Positions 34,732-44,569 of a stretch of 64,000 nt of DNA are shown piece by piece. Under the pieces are notes generated by a model. It ran no database searches and was not told where the DNA came from. It saw only the letters and a list, made by a program, of their open reading frames with translations. How positions within the stretch are numbered: the first letter of the stretch is position 1; every line of letters begins with the position of its first letter. Source of the DNA: an uncultured Acidobacteriota bacterium (GTDB lineage: Bacteria > Acidobacteriota > Terriglobia > Terriglobales > Acidobacteriaceae); assembly GCA_903832055.1 (NCBI GenBank), contig CAILAC010000013.1, positions 124,001 to 188,000 on the forward strand. The letters are read 5' to 3'. The position numbers were made by a program, and so were the translations under genes.

Positions 34732-37700
34732 TTATTGCACGGTGAGTTGTACGGTGGTGGATTGTTGTTGGCCGCCGCTTGTTCCGGTGACAGTGACGTT
34801 ATAGGTGGTGCCCTTGCTGCCGGGCAGAGCGAATCCGCCGCCGCAGCCGGTCATTGCTGTCAACGCCCCGAGCGAAGCAATCAACAGGATGAGCAGTGTC
34901 GCCCAGCGCCGCCTGATGCGTTTGACCGCGAATCCAAAGCCGAGAAGCGGAAATGCGAAGGCCATGAACTTGAGATTCGCAACTCTGTCAGCCGCGGCAG
35001 CCATCGCAGCCGCTGTCTGAATCGTCAGCGTCGAACTCTGCGCTCCATTGCCCGGAGTCACCGTTGCTGGTACGAAGGTTGCGGTCGCCCCTGTGGGCAG
35101 GCCGGTTGCAGACAGCGTGACGGGATTGCCAAAGCTGCCATTCTGCGCCGTCACCGCAATCGTGTACTGCGCCGCGCCCCCGGCGGTCACCGTCTGGGGC
35201 GTTGTCGAGGAGGTGACGGTAAAGCTTGGCGGCGGGGTTCCCGTTCCACTCAGGCTGACTGAGTGCGGCGACCCGGCGGCGTTATCGGCTACCGAAAGAT
35301 TCGCCGTAAAGCTCGCCGTCGAAGCTGGCGTAAAGGTAATTGAAATTGCACAGCTCGCTCCTGCCTCCAGCGAACTGCCGCAGGCATTGGTTTGTGCAAA
35401 GTCAGCTGCGTTTGCACCCGTGAGCGTGATGCCACTGATGGTCAGTGTGGCGTTACCCGTATTTTTGAGAGTCGCAGTCTGAGCCGCTGTGGTTGTTCCA
35501 GTGACCGCGCTGAAGCTCAATGAAGCAGGCGTCAATGAAACTACAGGTGCAACGGGTGTTGTTCCCGTTCCGCTCAAAGGTACGGTCTGCGGCGAACCGG
35601 TAGCGTTGTCTGCCACCGAAACGTTTGCTGCAAAGCTGGCTGCCGAGAGAGGCGTGAAGGTTACCGAGATGGAGCAACTGGCCCCTGCGGCCACCGTGCT
35701 GGAGCAGTTGTTGGTCTGGGCAAAGTCCGCCGGGTTCACGCCAGAAAGGCTGATGCCGTTCAGCGTAAGCGAGGCGTTTCCGGTATTCGTCAAGGTGATC
35801 GTCAGCGCCACTGAGGTCGATCCAACATTCGTAGCAGGGAAGGCCAGCGAGGCGGGGAGCAGCGATACCTGGGGTGCACCAGGCGTATTGATTGTGAAGT
35901 TGGCAGGCGCCGAGGTGCCGCCGCCGGGGGCAGGATTGACGACTGCCACCGGAACCACTCCGGCTGTCGCCACATCTGCCGCGCTGATGGCGGCTGTGAG
36001 TTGTGTGGAGTTCACAAAAGTGGTTGGTTTCGCGTTTCCATTGAAGGTGGCCACGGAACTCGCGTTGAAGCCTGTGCCGTTGATCGTGAGCGTAAAGGCA
36101 GCTGTTCCTGCTGTCGCGCTCGCCGGTTGCAGCGAAGTGACCGTCGGCGCGGGGTTGTTCACAGCAAATGCAACTGAATTTGAAGTGCCGCCGCCCGGCG
36201 CGGGATTGAATACCGTCACGCTTGCACTGCCGGCCGCGGCAACGTCGCTCGCCAGGACGGCTGCCGTCAACTGCGTTGCGCTGACAAAGGTGATCGCCCG
36301 CGCTGTGCCGTTGAATTTCACGACTGAGCCGGCGATGAAGTTTGAGCCATTCACTGTCAGCGTGAACGCGCCGGAGCCTGCGATCACGCCTGTCGGCTGC
36401 AGTGTGGTGATTGCAGGAACAGGGTTATTTGCCTGCGTCACGTTGAAGGTGACAGCATTTGACGTTCCGCCACCGGGAGTTGGATTGAAGACGGTCACCG
36501 CAGGCGTGCCAACACTGGCAACGTCGCTCGCCAGAATCGCCGCCGTCAACTGATTCGCGCTCACAAACGTGGTTGCCCGCGCGGTGCCGTTGAATTTCAC
36601 GACTGAGCCTGCGATGAAGTTTGAGCCATTCACTGTCAGCGTGAACGCGCCGGAGCCTGCTGTCACGCCTGTTGGCTGCAGGGTGGTGATTGCCGGAACA
36701 GGATTATTTGCCTGCGTCACATTGAAGGTGGCTGCATTTGAAGTTCCGCCACCGGGAGTTGGATTGAAGACGGTCACTGCTGGCGTTCCAACGCTGGCAA
36801 CGTCGCTTGCCAGAATCGCTGCCGTCAACTGCGTTGCGCTGACGAATGTAGTTGCCCGCGCTGTGCCGTTGAATTTCACGATGGAGCCGCTGATGAAGTT
36901 TGAGCCATTCACTGTCAGCGTGAACGCGCCGGAGCCTGCTGTCACGCCTGTCGGCTGCAGGGTGGTGATTGCCGGTACGGGGTTATTTGCCTGCGTCACA
37001 TTGAAGGTGGCCGCATTTGAAGTTCCGCCACCCGGTGTTGGGTTAAAGACGGTCACTGCTGGCGTTCCAACGCTTGCCACGTCGCTTGCCAGAATCGCTG
37101 CCGTCAACTGGGTTGCGCTGACAAATGTGGTTGCCCGCGCTGTGCCGTTGAAATTAACGATGGAACCGTTGACGAAGTTTGTACCGTTCACGGTCAAGGT
37201 AAAGGCCCCAGAGCCGGTCTGTAGGCCTGTTGGCTGCAAGGTCGCAATGGTTGGCACAGGATTCGAAACCGGAGTCCCATCCTGATTCACTGTGAACGTC
37301 TGGCACCCGGCCACAATCGTGACTGTGCGCGCAGCTCCTTGGTTTTGCGCCACCGTGTAGTACACAGCGCTGGTGCCCATGCCGGAGCTATTGGGAATGC
37401 TGATGACTGAAGGATCACTCGAGTAGGCCGTCCATTTGCAGAACGAGAACGACGCTGTCAGCGTGAAGAAATTCGATGTTCCATTGGCCGTCACATGCAG
37501 CGGTGTCGGGGTGATTGTGAACGTGCAGGTAAACGCCGAGGCTTGGTTCACGGTGAAAACAGCGCTGGCGGTTGCATTTCCCACGGTGATCGTCGGCGCT
37601 TGCGGTCCATCCAGGTTGACTGGAACTGAATATTTGACCGTGCCATTCCCCGTGCCTGAGGCCCCTGAAGTGACCTTCAAATGCGCCGTGTCGCTTGAGG

Positions 37701-40700
37701 TTGCAGTCCAGGCGCAACCAGGCGCCGACGCTGTCACCGCGAGCGAACCAGTAGCACCGCTGGCTGCTGCCGTCGTCGAAGTGCTATCGAGCGAGAAGTA
37801 GCAGCTCGCCGCGTCCTGGTTGATGGTCAGCACTGAGCCGCCCACGACGACCTCACCAGTTCGCGGACCCCCTGGATTGGGCGCAACAACGTAGCTCGCC
37901 GTTGCACTCCCGACCAGAAGTCCAGAAGACTTGGGGATGGTGATCCACGGCGCGTACGAAGTGACAAAGTACGCGCAGCCAGAGCCGGTTGTCACCTGGA
38001 CGCTGCCGCTGCCGCCACCCACCGGCGATATTGCTGTCGCTGCGCTCAGGGTATCGGGGCAGGTAGAGCCGCCATCCTGTGTGAACGAGATCGTCTGGCC
38101 CGCCAGGGTGATGGTTCCGGTGCGTGCTGCTGCGCCCGTGTTGGCTGCAATATTCACGTCAGCGGAGCCGTAGCCATTCCCCTTGGGATGATCAAGAATC
38201 ACTGCCCACGGCACATTGGATGTTGCTGTCCACGGGCACGACTGAACATTGGAGTTCACGCTGACGGCGTCAGCAATCAGTCCGCTGCCATCGGCACCGA
38301 CATTGCCAAAGAATGTCGAACTTGTCGTATAAGTGCAGGATGAGGCGATCGTAAACGTTGCTGCGGTTGCTGAGTTCGGTCCGCCGCCGGGTCCTGGATC
38401 CGGGTCGGTCACGATGACATTCACTGTGCCCGCAGTTGTGAGCAGGGAGGTGGGCACTTTGACCCTTAGTCCTGTGCAGAAGAATGGCGAGAAGCTGCCG
38501 CCACACACTTGATTGTCAACAATGTCTTGAATTGGAACCGTCGTACCGTTGAACGTCACTTGAGAACTTGAGATGAGTCCTGTGCCATAGACGGTCATCA
38601 ATACGCCGTTCGGATCGTTGGTGAGCGCCGAGGCGGGGTCAAGATGATCGATGAACGGGAAGGGATATCGCGTTCCAATCGTCGTGCTGGCCGTATTGTT
38701 GGCCGGTATCGGGTCGGTCTCAGTGGCTTGCGCCGTCACCGTGTTGGTGATGCTTGCAGATGTAGTCACCTGCACTGGAATCGTGATGGTAGCGTCTGTT
38801 CCGGGCGCCATTGTGCCCAGATCGCACGTGATCGTTTTTCCGCTCACACTGCACGTACCAAGCGTCGAGATTACAGGACTCTGACATGCAGCCACATTGC
38901 AGTAGCCGCTGCTGATTTCAAGCCCGTCTGGCAGTACGTCGGTGAAAACAACATTGTGTGCCGTCGCAGGGCCGTTGTTGCTCACGGTACTGGTGTATGC
39001 CACCTGCCCCGCATCCGGCCCCACCAGGAATACAAATGGATTGTCGGTCAACGTAACGGCTACATCGGCGCCCGTGGTGTCTACAGGATTGTTAACGATC
39101 ACTTTGCAGGAGGCGTCGGTGGTTACTGTCGTCGTTCCAAGATAGGTCTGCCCCTGGCCAAATCCGGAGGGGTCAGCAGCCGTGCTCGAGAAGAATTCGA
39201 TTGAGAAAGTAGTGCTCGGCAGGCTGTCAAAGGTTCCCAGCAGCGTCAGCGTGTTCCCGTTTGCAGTCGCCTTCACTGCGTTTGAAAACTCCGATGTATT
39301 CCCGTTGGGGTCTGTCGCCGTGGCGGTCAGGAAAGCGCTTCCCGTGCCGGCCGTAAGTACGGGCGCGTTTTGTGAATCGTTGGCCCCGGTATTGGTCGCA
39401 TTGCAGTGAGTATTGGAGTTGGGACCTGCGGTACCCAGGTCGATGCCCAGTGCACCGTTGCCGAAGATCGAATTTCTGCTGATGCGGTTCGTCGTGCCTG
39501 AATTGACGTGAACTCCAGCCGCTGCATTCGAAAGAATGGTGTTGCCGATGGTGTTGTTGCCAAAGCCTTCGCCGGGGTTCGCTGTTCCGGGGTCAATGAG
39601 CACACCATTGACGGCGTTATTTGCAATCAGGTTCCCTGCGCCCTGCTGACTGCCGCCAATCAGATTATTGGTTGCGCTTGCGATAAGAGCGATGCCGTTG
39701 CCGCCGTTCGCGATTGCCGTCTTGCCACTCACGTCGGTGCCGATCAGATTTCCCTGAATCGTGTTTCCCTGGAGCGTCTGCGCGCTATTATTCGGCCCGT
39801 TGCTGGTGCCAGAGATCTGAATGCCGTCTGATCCGTTCCCTGAGATTACATTTCCTGCGCCTGCGACTGAGCCACCAATCGTGGTATCGCCCGCAAATAT
39901 CTTCCCTGCGCCAGTTGCGCCGCTTATGAATCCCCCTGCTGTATTTGCCAGTGCCTTGGCGCCGGAAATATCGACGCCGATGAAATTTCCCTGCACGGTG
40001 TTATAGAAGGAGTTATCGAAGATATAAACACCATAATTGTTTCCCGCAATAACATTGCGCGCTGCCGGTGTTGTTCCGCCGATGAGCATTTTCTGAGGGT
40101 TGTTCAGGATTGAAACGCCCTTGCTGACGCTGTTGTTGACTGCCTTCGTTCCGGTCGGGTCAGTCCCGATGAGGTTACCCTGCACAACTGAATTGCTTGC
40201 ATATCCAATGTTGGTCAGGTCGTTGATATCTACATTGGTAAAGTTGCCGGAGATGACATTCGTTGCTCCGGGCAGCGTTCCGCCGATCGTGATTGTCGGT
40301 CCATTGAGTCCGGTGCCGTCGCCGTTATTTGCCAGCTGCTTGGTTCCGGTAATGTCAGTTCCGACAAAGTTACCCTCAAGCCTTGCCTCATAGGCGATTG
40401 CCAGAAACAGCACCCCGCCTATCTGGTTGCCTGAGAGCAGATTGCGCGCCTGGGGCGTTGTGCCTCCGATGATGTTTCCGGGGGCCGAGCCAAACACGGG
40501 TCCGTTATCCGCAAAGACGCCGATGCGATTTGCTGCTGCTACGGTGCCGGTGGGGTCGGTGCCAAAGAAATTACCCTCAATGAAGTCACCCACGCCGTTG
40601 GCCTCTATGCCTTCGGCACCTGATTCGGTTCCATTTGAAACAGCGCCGTTGGTCCAACCGGTAAACGCCAAGCCTCGATAGACAGAGCCCACATCGTCAA

Positions 40701-42603
40701 ACGGCACCAGACCCGCTCCGCCTGGCGTGGTCGCCTTGGCTCCGTCGATCTGGATCAGGATTTTAGCGTTATCGCCCGTCGCCAACGTATTCGGACTGGC
40801 CCCCGGCTGGGTATATCCGTCAATCGTCACTGTTGCATTGATCGGAGGCAAGGCAAAGTTATCAAACGCTCCGGGCACACTCTCTGAAAGAGGCTGAATC
40901 AAAAACGTCTTGGTTTGGGCGTTATACCCCGGGTCACTCGTGGGAATATTGAACACGATGTCGGACGGCCCCGTCGCGCCAGCCGCATCTGCCATCGCTT
41001 TGCGCAGCGATCCATCTGGTCCGGTCTTGACGATTCCGTTCAGAATTACCGCATCCCTGGTGTTGGTGACGGTGAAGATATTCGCCGCTGCCTGCGGCAT
41101 GAGCGTCGGCCCGGCCTGCCCGGCCTGCAGCATCACCAGCCCGCTCAATCCATGCTGATTCAAGCGCATTGGCAAAACAGCCGCAGGGGCGCTATGCGCT
41201 TCGAGTGAGGCCAGCAGCCGCATCGGTGTTCCAGCCTTGCCCACCAGCGGCGATGAAAGGCTTTTCGGCCCCCCGGTCACAGTGGATAAAACATGCACTT
41301 GATTGTTGCCGCTATCTGGAACAATGAGGTCTTCTTCTGTTGCCCCGGTAACGTGCGCCGCAGTCAGCTGTCCGCTCGTGAGCGTAAATCCCGCAGGCAG
41401 TGCCACCGAACTCCGCTCAATCCACTCCGGAGCATCGACGGCATTGAGTGACTCTCGCAAAGCGGCCAGTTTCGCTTTCTTGCCGGGGGTAAGGGTTCCG
41501 GCGAGGGCGGTGCGTCGTCCGTTGCGGCCCGCAACCTGCATTGTCGGGTTGAAACTGGCCTCGCTCAGGGCGCTTCCCGCCAACTCAGATTGAGCCAGCG
41601 AATGCTCCAGAAAGTGAACCTTTCCGTCCTCGCCAACCGCTGCAATCCCCGGCCCTGTCCCGGTAAAATCACCCGCTGCAATCGATTGAATAACGAACGG
41701 CAGTTCAAACTGAGTGACACGCGCTGCAGGCACAGTTCCACGCTCTGCCTCACCGACTGACAGCTTTCTGTCGCGCCCCTGAATCATGACAATCTGACTG
41801 CCTGCCGCTACCACCAGGTCGTTCATGCCGCCGCCGTTGAATCGGCCCAGCGCCAATGCGCTTGCGGGCTCCGGCAAGCGAAACTCCTCAGGATTTCCCT
41901 GCAGCGCGCCACGGGGTGATTCAAACACCAGCACCCTTGGCCCGTCCCCTGAATTCACCGCCACCGCCAGGTCCGTCAAGCCATCGCGGCGGTTGATTTC
42001 GCCCGCAATCATCGCGGTCACTGTGCCGGCCAGACCAATGCGCTTTGCCGCTGCAAATCCACCCCGCCCATCGCCCCGTAGAAAATAGAGTGCGTTGCTG
42101 CCGCGTTGCGCGGTCACCACATCCCAGTGGCCGTCGGCGTCAAAATCCCCCACGGCAACCATCTCGGCGGCTTCCGGCACGGCAAATGAACGCGCATTCG
42201 GCAAAAATGCCGCAGGGGGTGCATTCCTCAGGGCTGCTCCATAGGGCCAAAGTGCCTGCACGTTGCCCCGGTGAACAGTAATGACTCCGCCTTTGCCGGA
42301 GCGGAATCCGCTCACCAGATCCGGGACCCCGTCTTCATCCAAATCGCCAGCTGCAAGCGCGAGTGCCTCAGCCTGGCCCAATCGGGCCGCATTGCCCGTC
42401 AACACACGACCATCGCACAGGCTCAAGGCTGGAATCTTTGACCTGAGGCTATGCACCGCTACCTCGCTGCCCAGGTTTGTTCCCGCGCAGGCAGCAGACT
42501 GCATCGCGCGGACTGCCTGTCCTGATTGACCAGGCAAAACCTGCGCAAGCCCAGTCAAACCCAGGGCCACCGCCAACATCATTGATCCGCTGCGTATCTG
42601 CAT
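34732..42603 (-). CDS. Giant multidomain surface protein
   Basis: A 2,623-aa exported protein. Order: signal peptide; FG-GAP/VCBS-like propeller repeats (about 45-370, DLDEDGVPDLVSGF, DFDADGHWDVVTAQ); a CSLREA-like strand region (~510-560); a parallel beta-helix (about 630-1110, repeated GNLIGTDPTGTK and GGTTPAARNVI.GN); a DUF11-like domain (~1160-1290); one IPT; four or so BACON domains (~1400-1770); six or seven IPT/TIG domains (~1780-2320); two choice-of-anchor-like domains; and a tail with two hydrophobic segments around a basic RIRRRW. The ATG at 42601-42603 has AAGGAG 7 nt upstream. Probably an adhesin or glycan-binding protein of the cell surface. Confidence 0.85.
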   Translation of the reverse strand: MQIRSGSMMLAVALGLTGLAQVLPGQSGQAVRAMQSAACAGTNLGSEVAVHSLRSKIPALSLCDGRVLTGNAARLGQAEALALAAGDLDEDGVPDLVSGFRSGKGGVITVHRGNVQALWPYGAALRNAPPAAFLPNARSFAVPEAAEMVAVGDFDADGHWDVVTAQRGSNALYFLRGDGRGGFAAAKRIGLAGTVTAMIAGEINRRDGLTDLAVAVNSGDGPRVLVFESPRGALQGNPEEFRLPEPASALALGRFNGGGMNDLVVAAGSQIVMIQGRDRKLSVGEAERGTVPAARVTQFELPFVIQSIAAGDFTGTGPGIAAVGEDGKVHFLEHSLAQSELAGSALSEASFNPTMQVAGRNGRRTALAGTLTPGKKAKLAALRESLNAVDAPEWIERSSVALPAGFTLTSGQLTAAHVTGATEEDLIVPDSGNNQVHVLSTVTGGPKSLSSPLVGKAGTPMRLLASLEAHSAPAAVLPMRLNQHGLSGLVMLQAGQAGPTLMPQAAANIFTVTNTRDAVILNGIVKTGPDGSLRKAMADAAGATGPSDIVFNIPTSDPGYNAQTKTFLIQPLSESVPGAFDNFALPPINATVTIDGYTQPGASPNTLATGDNAKILIQIDGAKATTPGGAGLVPFDDVGSVYRGLAFTGWTNGAVSNGTESGAEGIEANGVGDFIEGNFFGTDPTGTVAAANRIGVFADNGPVFGSAPGNIIGGTTPQARNLLSGNQIGGVLFLAIAYEARLEGNFVGTDITGTKQLANNGDGTGLNGPTITIGGTLPGATNVISGNFTNVDINDLTNIGYASNSVVQGNLIGTDPTGTKAVNNSVSKGVSILNNPQKMLIGGTTPAARNVIAGNNYGVYIFDNSFYNTVQGNFIGVDISGAKALANTAGGFISGATGAGKIFAGDTTIGGSVAGAGNVISGNGSDGIQISGTSNGPNNSAQTLQGNTIQGNLIGTDVSGKTAIANGGNGIALIASATNNLIGGSQQGAGNLIANNAVNGVLIDPGTANPGEGFGNNTIGNTILSNAAAGVHVNSGTTNRISRNSIFGNGALGIDLGTAGPNSNTHCNATNTGANDSQNAPVLTAGTGSAFLTATATDPNGNTSEFSNAVKATANGNTLTLLGTFDSLPSTTFSIEFFSSTAADPSGFGQGQTYLGTTTVTTDASCKVIVNNPVDTTGADVAVTLTDNPFVFLVGPDAGQVAYTSTVSNNGPATAHNVVFTDVLPDGLEISSGYCNVAACQSPVISTLGTCSVSGKTITCDLGTMAPGTDATITIPVQVTTSASITNTVTAQATETDPIPANNTASTTIGTRYPFPFIDHLDPASALTNDPNGVLMTVYGTGLISSSQVTFNGTTVPIQDIVDNQVCGGSFSPFFCTGLRVKVPTSLLTTAGTVNVIVTDPDPGPGGGPNSATAATFTIASSCTYTTSSTFFGNVGADGSGLIADAVSVNSNVQSCPWTATSNVPWAVILDHPKGNGYGSADVNIAANTGAAARTGTITLAGQTISFTQDGGSTCPDTLSAATAISPVGGGSGSVQVTTGSGCAYFVTSYAPWITIPKSSGLLVGSATASYVVAPNPGGPRTGEVVVGGSVLTINQDAASCYFSLDSTSTTAAASGATGSLAVTASAPGCAWTATSSDTAHLKVTSGASGTGNGTVKYSVPVNLDGPQAPTITVGNATASAVFTVNQASAFTCTFTITPTPLHVTANGTSNFFTLTASFSFCKWTAYSSDPSVISIPNSSGMGTSAVYYTVAQNQGAARTVTIVAGCQTFTVNQDGTPVSNPVPTIATLQPTGLQTGSGAFTLTVNGTNFVNGSIVNFNGTARATTFVSATQLTAAILASDVASVGTPAVTVFNPTPGGGTSNAATFNVTQANNPVPAITTLQPTGVTAGSGAFTLTVNGSNFISGSIVKFNGTARATTFVSATQLTAAILASDVASVGTPAVTVFNPTPGGGTSNAATFNVTQANNPVPAITTLQPTGVTAGSGAFTLTVNGSNFIAGSVVKFNGTARATTFVSANQLTAAILASDVASVGTPAVTVFNPTPGGGTSNAVTFNVTQANNPVPAITTLQPTGVIAGSGAFTLTVNGSNFIAGSVVKFNGTARAITFVSATQLTAAVLASDVAAAGSASVTVFNPAPGGGTSNSVAFAVNNPAPTVTSLQPASATAGTAAFTLTINGTGFNASSVATFNGNAKPTTFVNSTQLTAAISAADVATAGVVPVAVVNPAPGGGTSAPANFTINTPGAPQVSLLPASLAFPATNVGSTSVALTITLTNTGNASLTLNGISLSGVNPADFAQTNNCSSTVAAGASCSISVTFTPLSAASFAANVSVADNATGSPQTVPLSGTGTTPVAPVVSLTPASLSFSAVTGTTTAAQTATLKNTGNATLTISGITLTGANAADFAQTNACGSSLEAGASCAISITFTPASTASFTANLSVADNAAGSPHSVSLSGTGTPPPSFTVTSSTTPQTVTAGGAAQYTIAVTAQNGSFGNPVTLSATGLPTGATATFVPATVTPGNGAQSSTLTIQTAAAMAAAADRVANLKFMAFAFPLLGFGFAVKRIRRRWATLLILLIASLGALTAMTGCGGGFALPGSKGTTYNVTVTGTSGGQQQSTTVQLTVQ
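36160..37275. repeat. 279-bp tandem repeats (IPT/TIG domains)
   Basis: Four nearly identical 279-bp units (93 codons each) within the giant gene. A marker string, GTGCCGTTGAA, recurs at 36305, 36584, 36863 and 37142, exactly 279 bp apart. More diverged copies lie on either side. The near-identity at DNA level indicates recent duplication or gene conversion. Confidence 0.9.
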
Positions 42604-43046
42604 GCTTTCGCTCCTTAAAACAAACCTTGGCCCTGCCATTGAATAGCTTTCATCCAGGTTTCATTGTGCGCAGTACGATGAACCACGCACCGTCAGCGCG
42701 ACCCACAATATTAAGCTGTCGAGAACAGTCAACTTCATATTCCTTTTTCCAATCAATTTCAACCTGAATATGCCGCACAATTGAAACTGCGTAAAAGGTA
42801 CAGAGATTACCTCATCTTTTCCGTCAGTTTTGTTCAATCGATGGTCATGGAGGCTGGTTCACTGCGGGTGCAACCGCGGTAGTCGTTGAATGCTGTCACA
42901 ACGGCCACTGCACCGCGTAGACAAGTACGCCCAACTCGTCGGCGCTGCAAGCTCCCTGAACGACGGGATATCATTTTCACGTCAAGCGTTCTCGACACGG
43001 CATCGTCCGGCCGAACGTTCCCACGCAATCTCAGGAGGTCCAGTCC
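42604..43046. other. Divergent intergenic region
   Basis: No gene seen. It carries an AT-rich stretch (about 42705-42800) suited to promoters, between the leftward giant gene and the rightward cupin gene. The latter has AGGAGG 8 nt before its ATG. Confidence 0.55.
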
Positions 43047-43469
43047 ATGAGCACGCCAGCAATTGAATCTGCCCTGCGCCCATGCCGTCTTGTCCAGGCC
43101 GGCGAAGCCTTTACCGGCAAGCAGGGCCTCCAGTACAACGTGGCTATCTCAGCGGAATCCGTCGACTCGCAGTCCATCCACATGCAACTGGTCACGATTC
43201 CGCCAGGTGGGCGCGCCAAGGCCCACAAGCACGCCACCCACGAAACTGCCATCTACGCCCTCACCGGTGCCTCTGGGGTCTGGCATGGCGAGCGCCTCGA
43301 ACACCACACTATCGTCAAGCCAGGCGACTTCTTCTACATCCCCGCCGACGTACCCCACTTGCCCTACAACCCGAGCCAGACTGAATCCGTGGTCGCCGTG
43401 ATCGCCCGCACCGACCCCAACGAGCAGGAAAGCGTTGTCCTGCTGCCAGAGCTCGACCAGCTCCACTAA
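43047..43469 (+). CDS. Cupin-domain protein
   Basis: A 140-aa single-domain cupin. Motif 1 is GGRAKAHKHATHETAIYALTG (metal ligands H-x-H and E, then a third His region). Motif 2 is KPGDFFYIPADVPHLPYN. It probably binds a metal and a small acid or sugar, either as a sensor/isomerase or a dioxygenase-like enzyme; the reaction cannot be told. It is followed 8 bp later by an exported esterase gene, so they likely form an operon. Confidence 0.85.
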   Translation: MSTPAIESALRPCRLVQAGEAFTGKQGLQYNVAISAESVDSQSIHMQLVTIPPGGRAKAHKHATHETAIYALTGASGVWHGERLEHHTIVKPGDFFYIPADVPHLPYNPSQTESVVAVIARTDPNEQESVVLLPELDQLH

Positions 43470-43477
43470 GGAGTCCC

Positions 43478-44566
43478 ATGCGCCCCGTCGCCCTCTTGCT
43501 TCTTCTCGTCGTTCCAGCCCTCGCGCAGACCCGTCCTTCCTTCCCCATCCGCGACCCGCACTCACCGGGCTACGTCGAGGCAAAGGAACTTCCTGACGGC
43601 GCAGTCCCAGCTCCCGCGATCGACGGGAATTTCATCCTCGGCCCGACCCATCCCGCAGCTCAAGAGGCCACGCGACACCCCGGCGTTCCCGGCGGCACGG
43701 TGATTGAATTCACCATGAACTCGGCCGACAGCAAAATCTACCCCGGCATCGCGCGCGAACCAGGCACCTTTGGCACGCCGGACCCCACTGACCCGGCCCG
43801 GCTCATCCTCACCACCAGCCATCCCGCGCCCTACACCCGGCAGGTTGCCGTTTACGTCCCGGCTGGCTACGTCCCCGGTACTGCTGCGCCCTTGCTCGTC
43901 GGAGCCGATGGCCCCGACCGGGATTTCTTCCCCGTCCTCGACAACCTGATTGCTCAACATCGCATACCGGCCCTCGTCTTTGTCTCGATTGGCAACGGCA
44001 GCGGAGACGCCCAGGGATCGGAGCGCGGTCTCGAATACGACACGATGTCTGGCCTCTACTCTGACTTTGTTGAAAGGGAAGTGCTGCCCCTGGTCGAGGC
44101 CAAGGCCCACGTCACGCTGAGCAAAGACCCTGACGCCCGCGCCGCAACCGGCGGCAGCTCCGGGGCTGCCTGCGCTCTGATCATGGCCTGGTATCACCCC
44201 GAGCGCTATCATCGCGTCCTGGCTTACTCGGGCACCTGGATCAACCAGCAGTGGCCCTCAAATCCACAGACTCCCCACGGCGCATGGGAGTTCCCTGAGC
44301 ACCTCATTCCAAACTCACCCGCAGCACCGATTCGTATCTGGATGGAAGTCGGCGACCGCGACCTCTTCAACCCCAACATCATGCGTGACAACATGCACGA
44401 CTGGGTGCTGGCCAATGAAAACATGGCTCGCGCCCTCGCCGCCAAGGGCTACCACTATCAGTTTCTGTTTGCCAGGAATGCCGCCCACGTTGACCACCCA
44501 ACCAAGCTTCAAACGCTCCCTGAAGCACTCGAATACCTCTGGCAGGGCTATCCGATCACGCGCTAG
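43478..44566 (+). CDS. Exported esterase, alpha/beta hydrolase (Fes/IroE, feruloyl-esterase-like)
   Basis: A 362-aa protein with a signal peptide (MRPVALLLLLVVPALAQT) and an esterase-D-type alpha/beta hydrolase domain from ~115. It has RQVAVYVPAGYVPG, the nucleophile elbow GGSSGA (S227), a candidate acid in VGDRDLF and the final His in ARNAAHVDH. The N-terminal IEFTMNSADSKIYPGI part is a beta domain seen in exported enterochelin- and feruloyl-esterase-like proteins. It may cleave acyl esters on plant polymers. Confidence 0.85.
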   Translation: MRPVALLLLLVVPALAQTRPSFPIRDPHSPGYVEAKELPDGAVPAPAIDGNFILGPTHPAAQEATRHPGVPGGTVIEFTMNSADSKIYPGIAREPGTFGTPDPTDPARLILTTSHPAPYTRQVAVYVPAGYVPGTAAPLLVGADGPDRDFFPVLDNLIAQHRIPALVFVSIGNGSGDAQGSERGLEYDTMSGLYSDFVEREVLPLVEAKAHVTLSKDPDARAATGGSSGAACALIMAWYHPERYHRVLAYSGTWINQQWPSNPQTPHGAWEFPEHLIPNSPAAPIRIWMEVGDRDLFNPNIMRDNMHDWVLANENMARALAAKGYHYQFLFARNAAHVDHPTKLQTLPEALEYLWQGYPITR

Positions 44567-44569
44567 GAC

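Noticed and set aside
35489-36553. 354-codon and similar long plus-strand frames inside the giant gene
   Set aside because: Mirror frames of the tandem repeat region; the minus frame carries the domain signatures, signal peptide and ribosome site.
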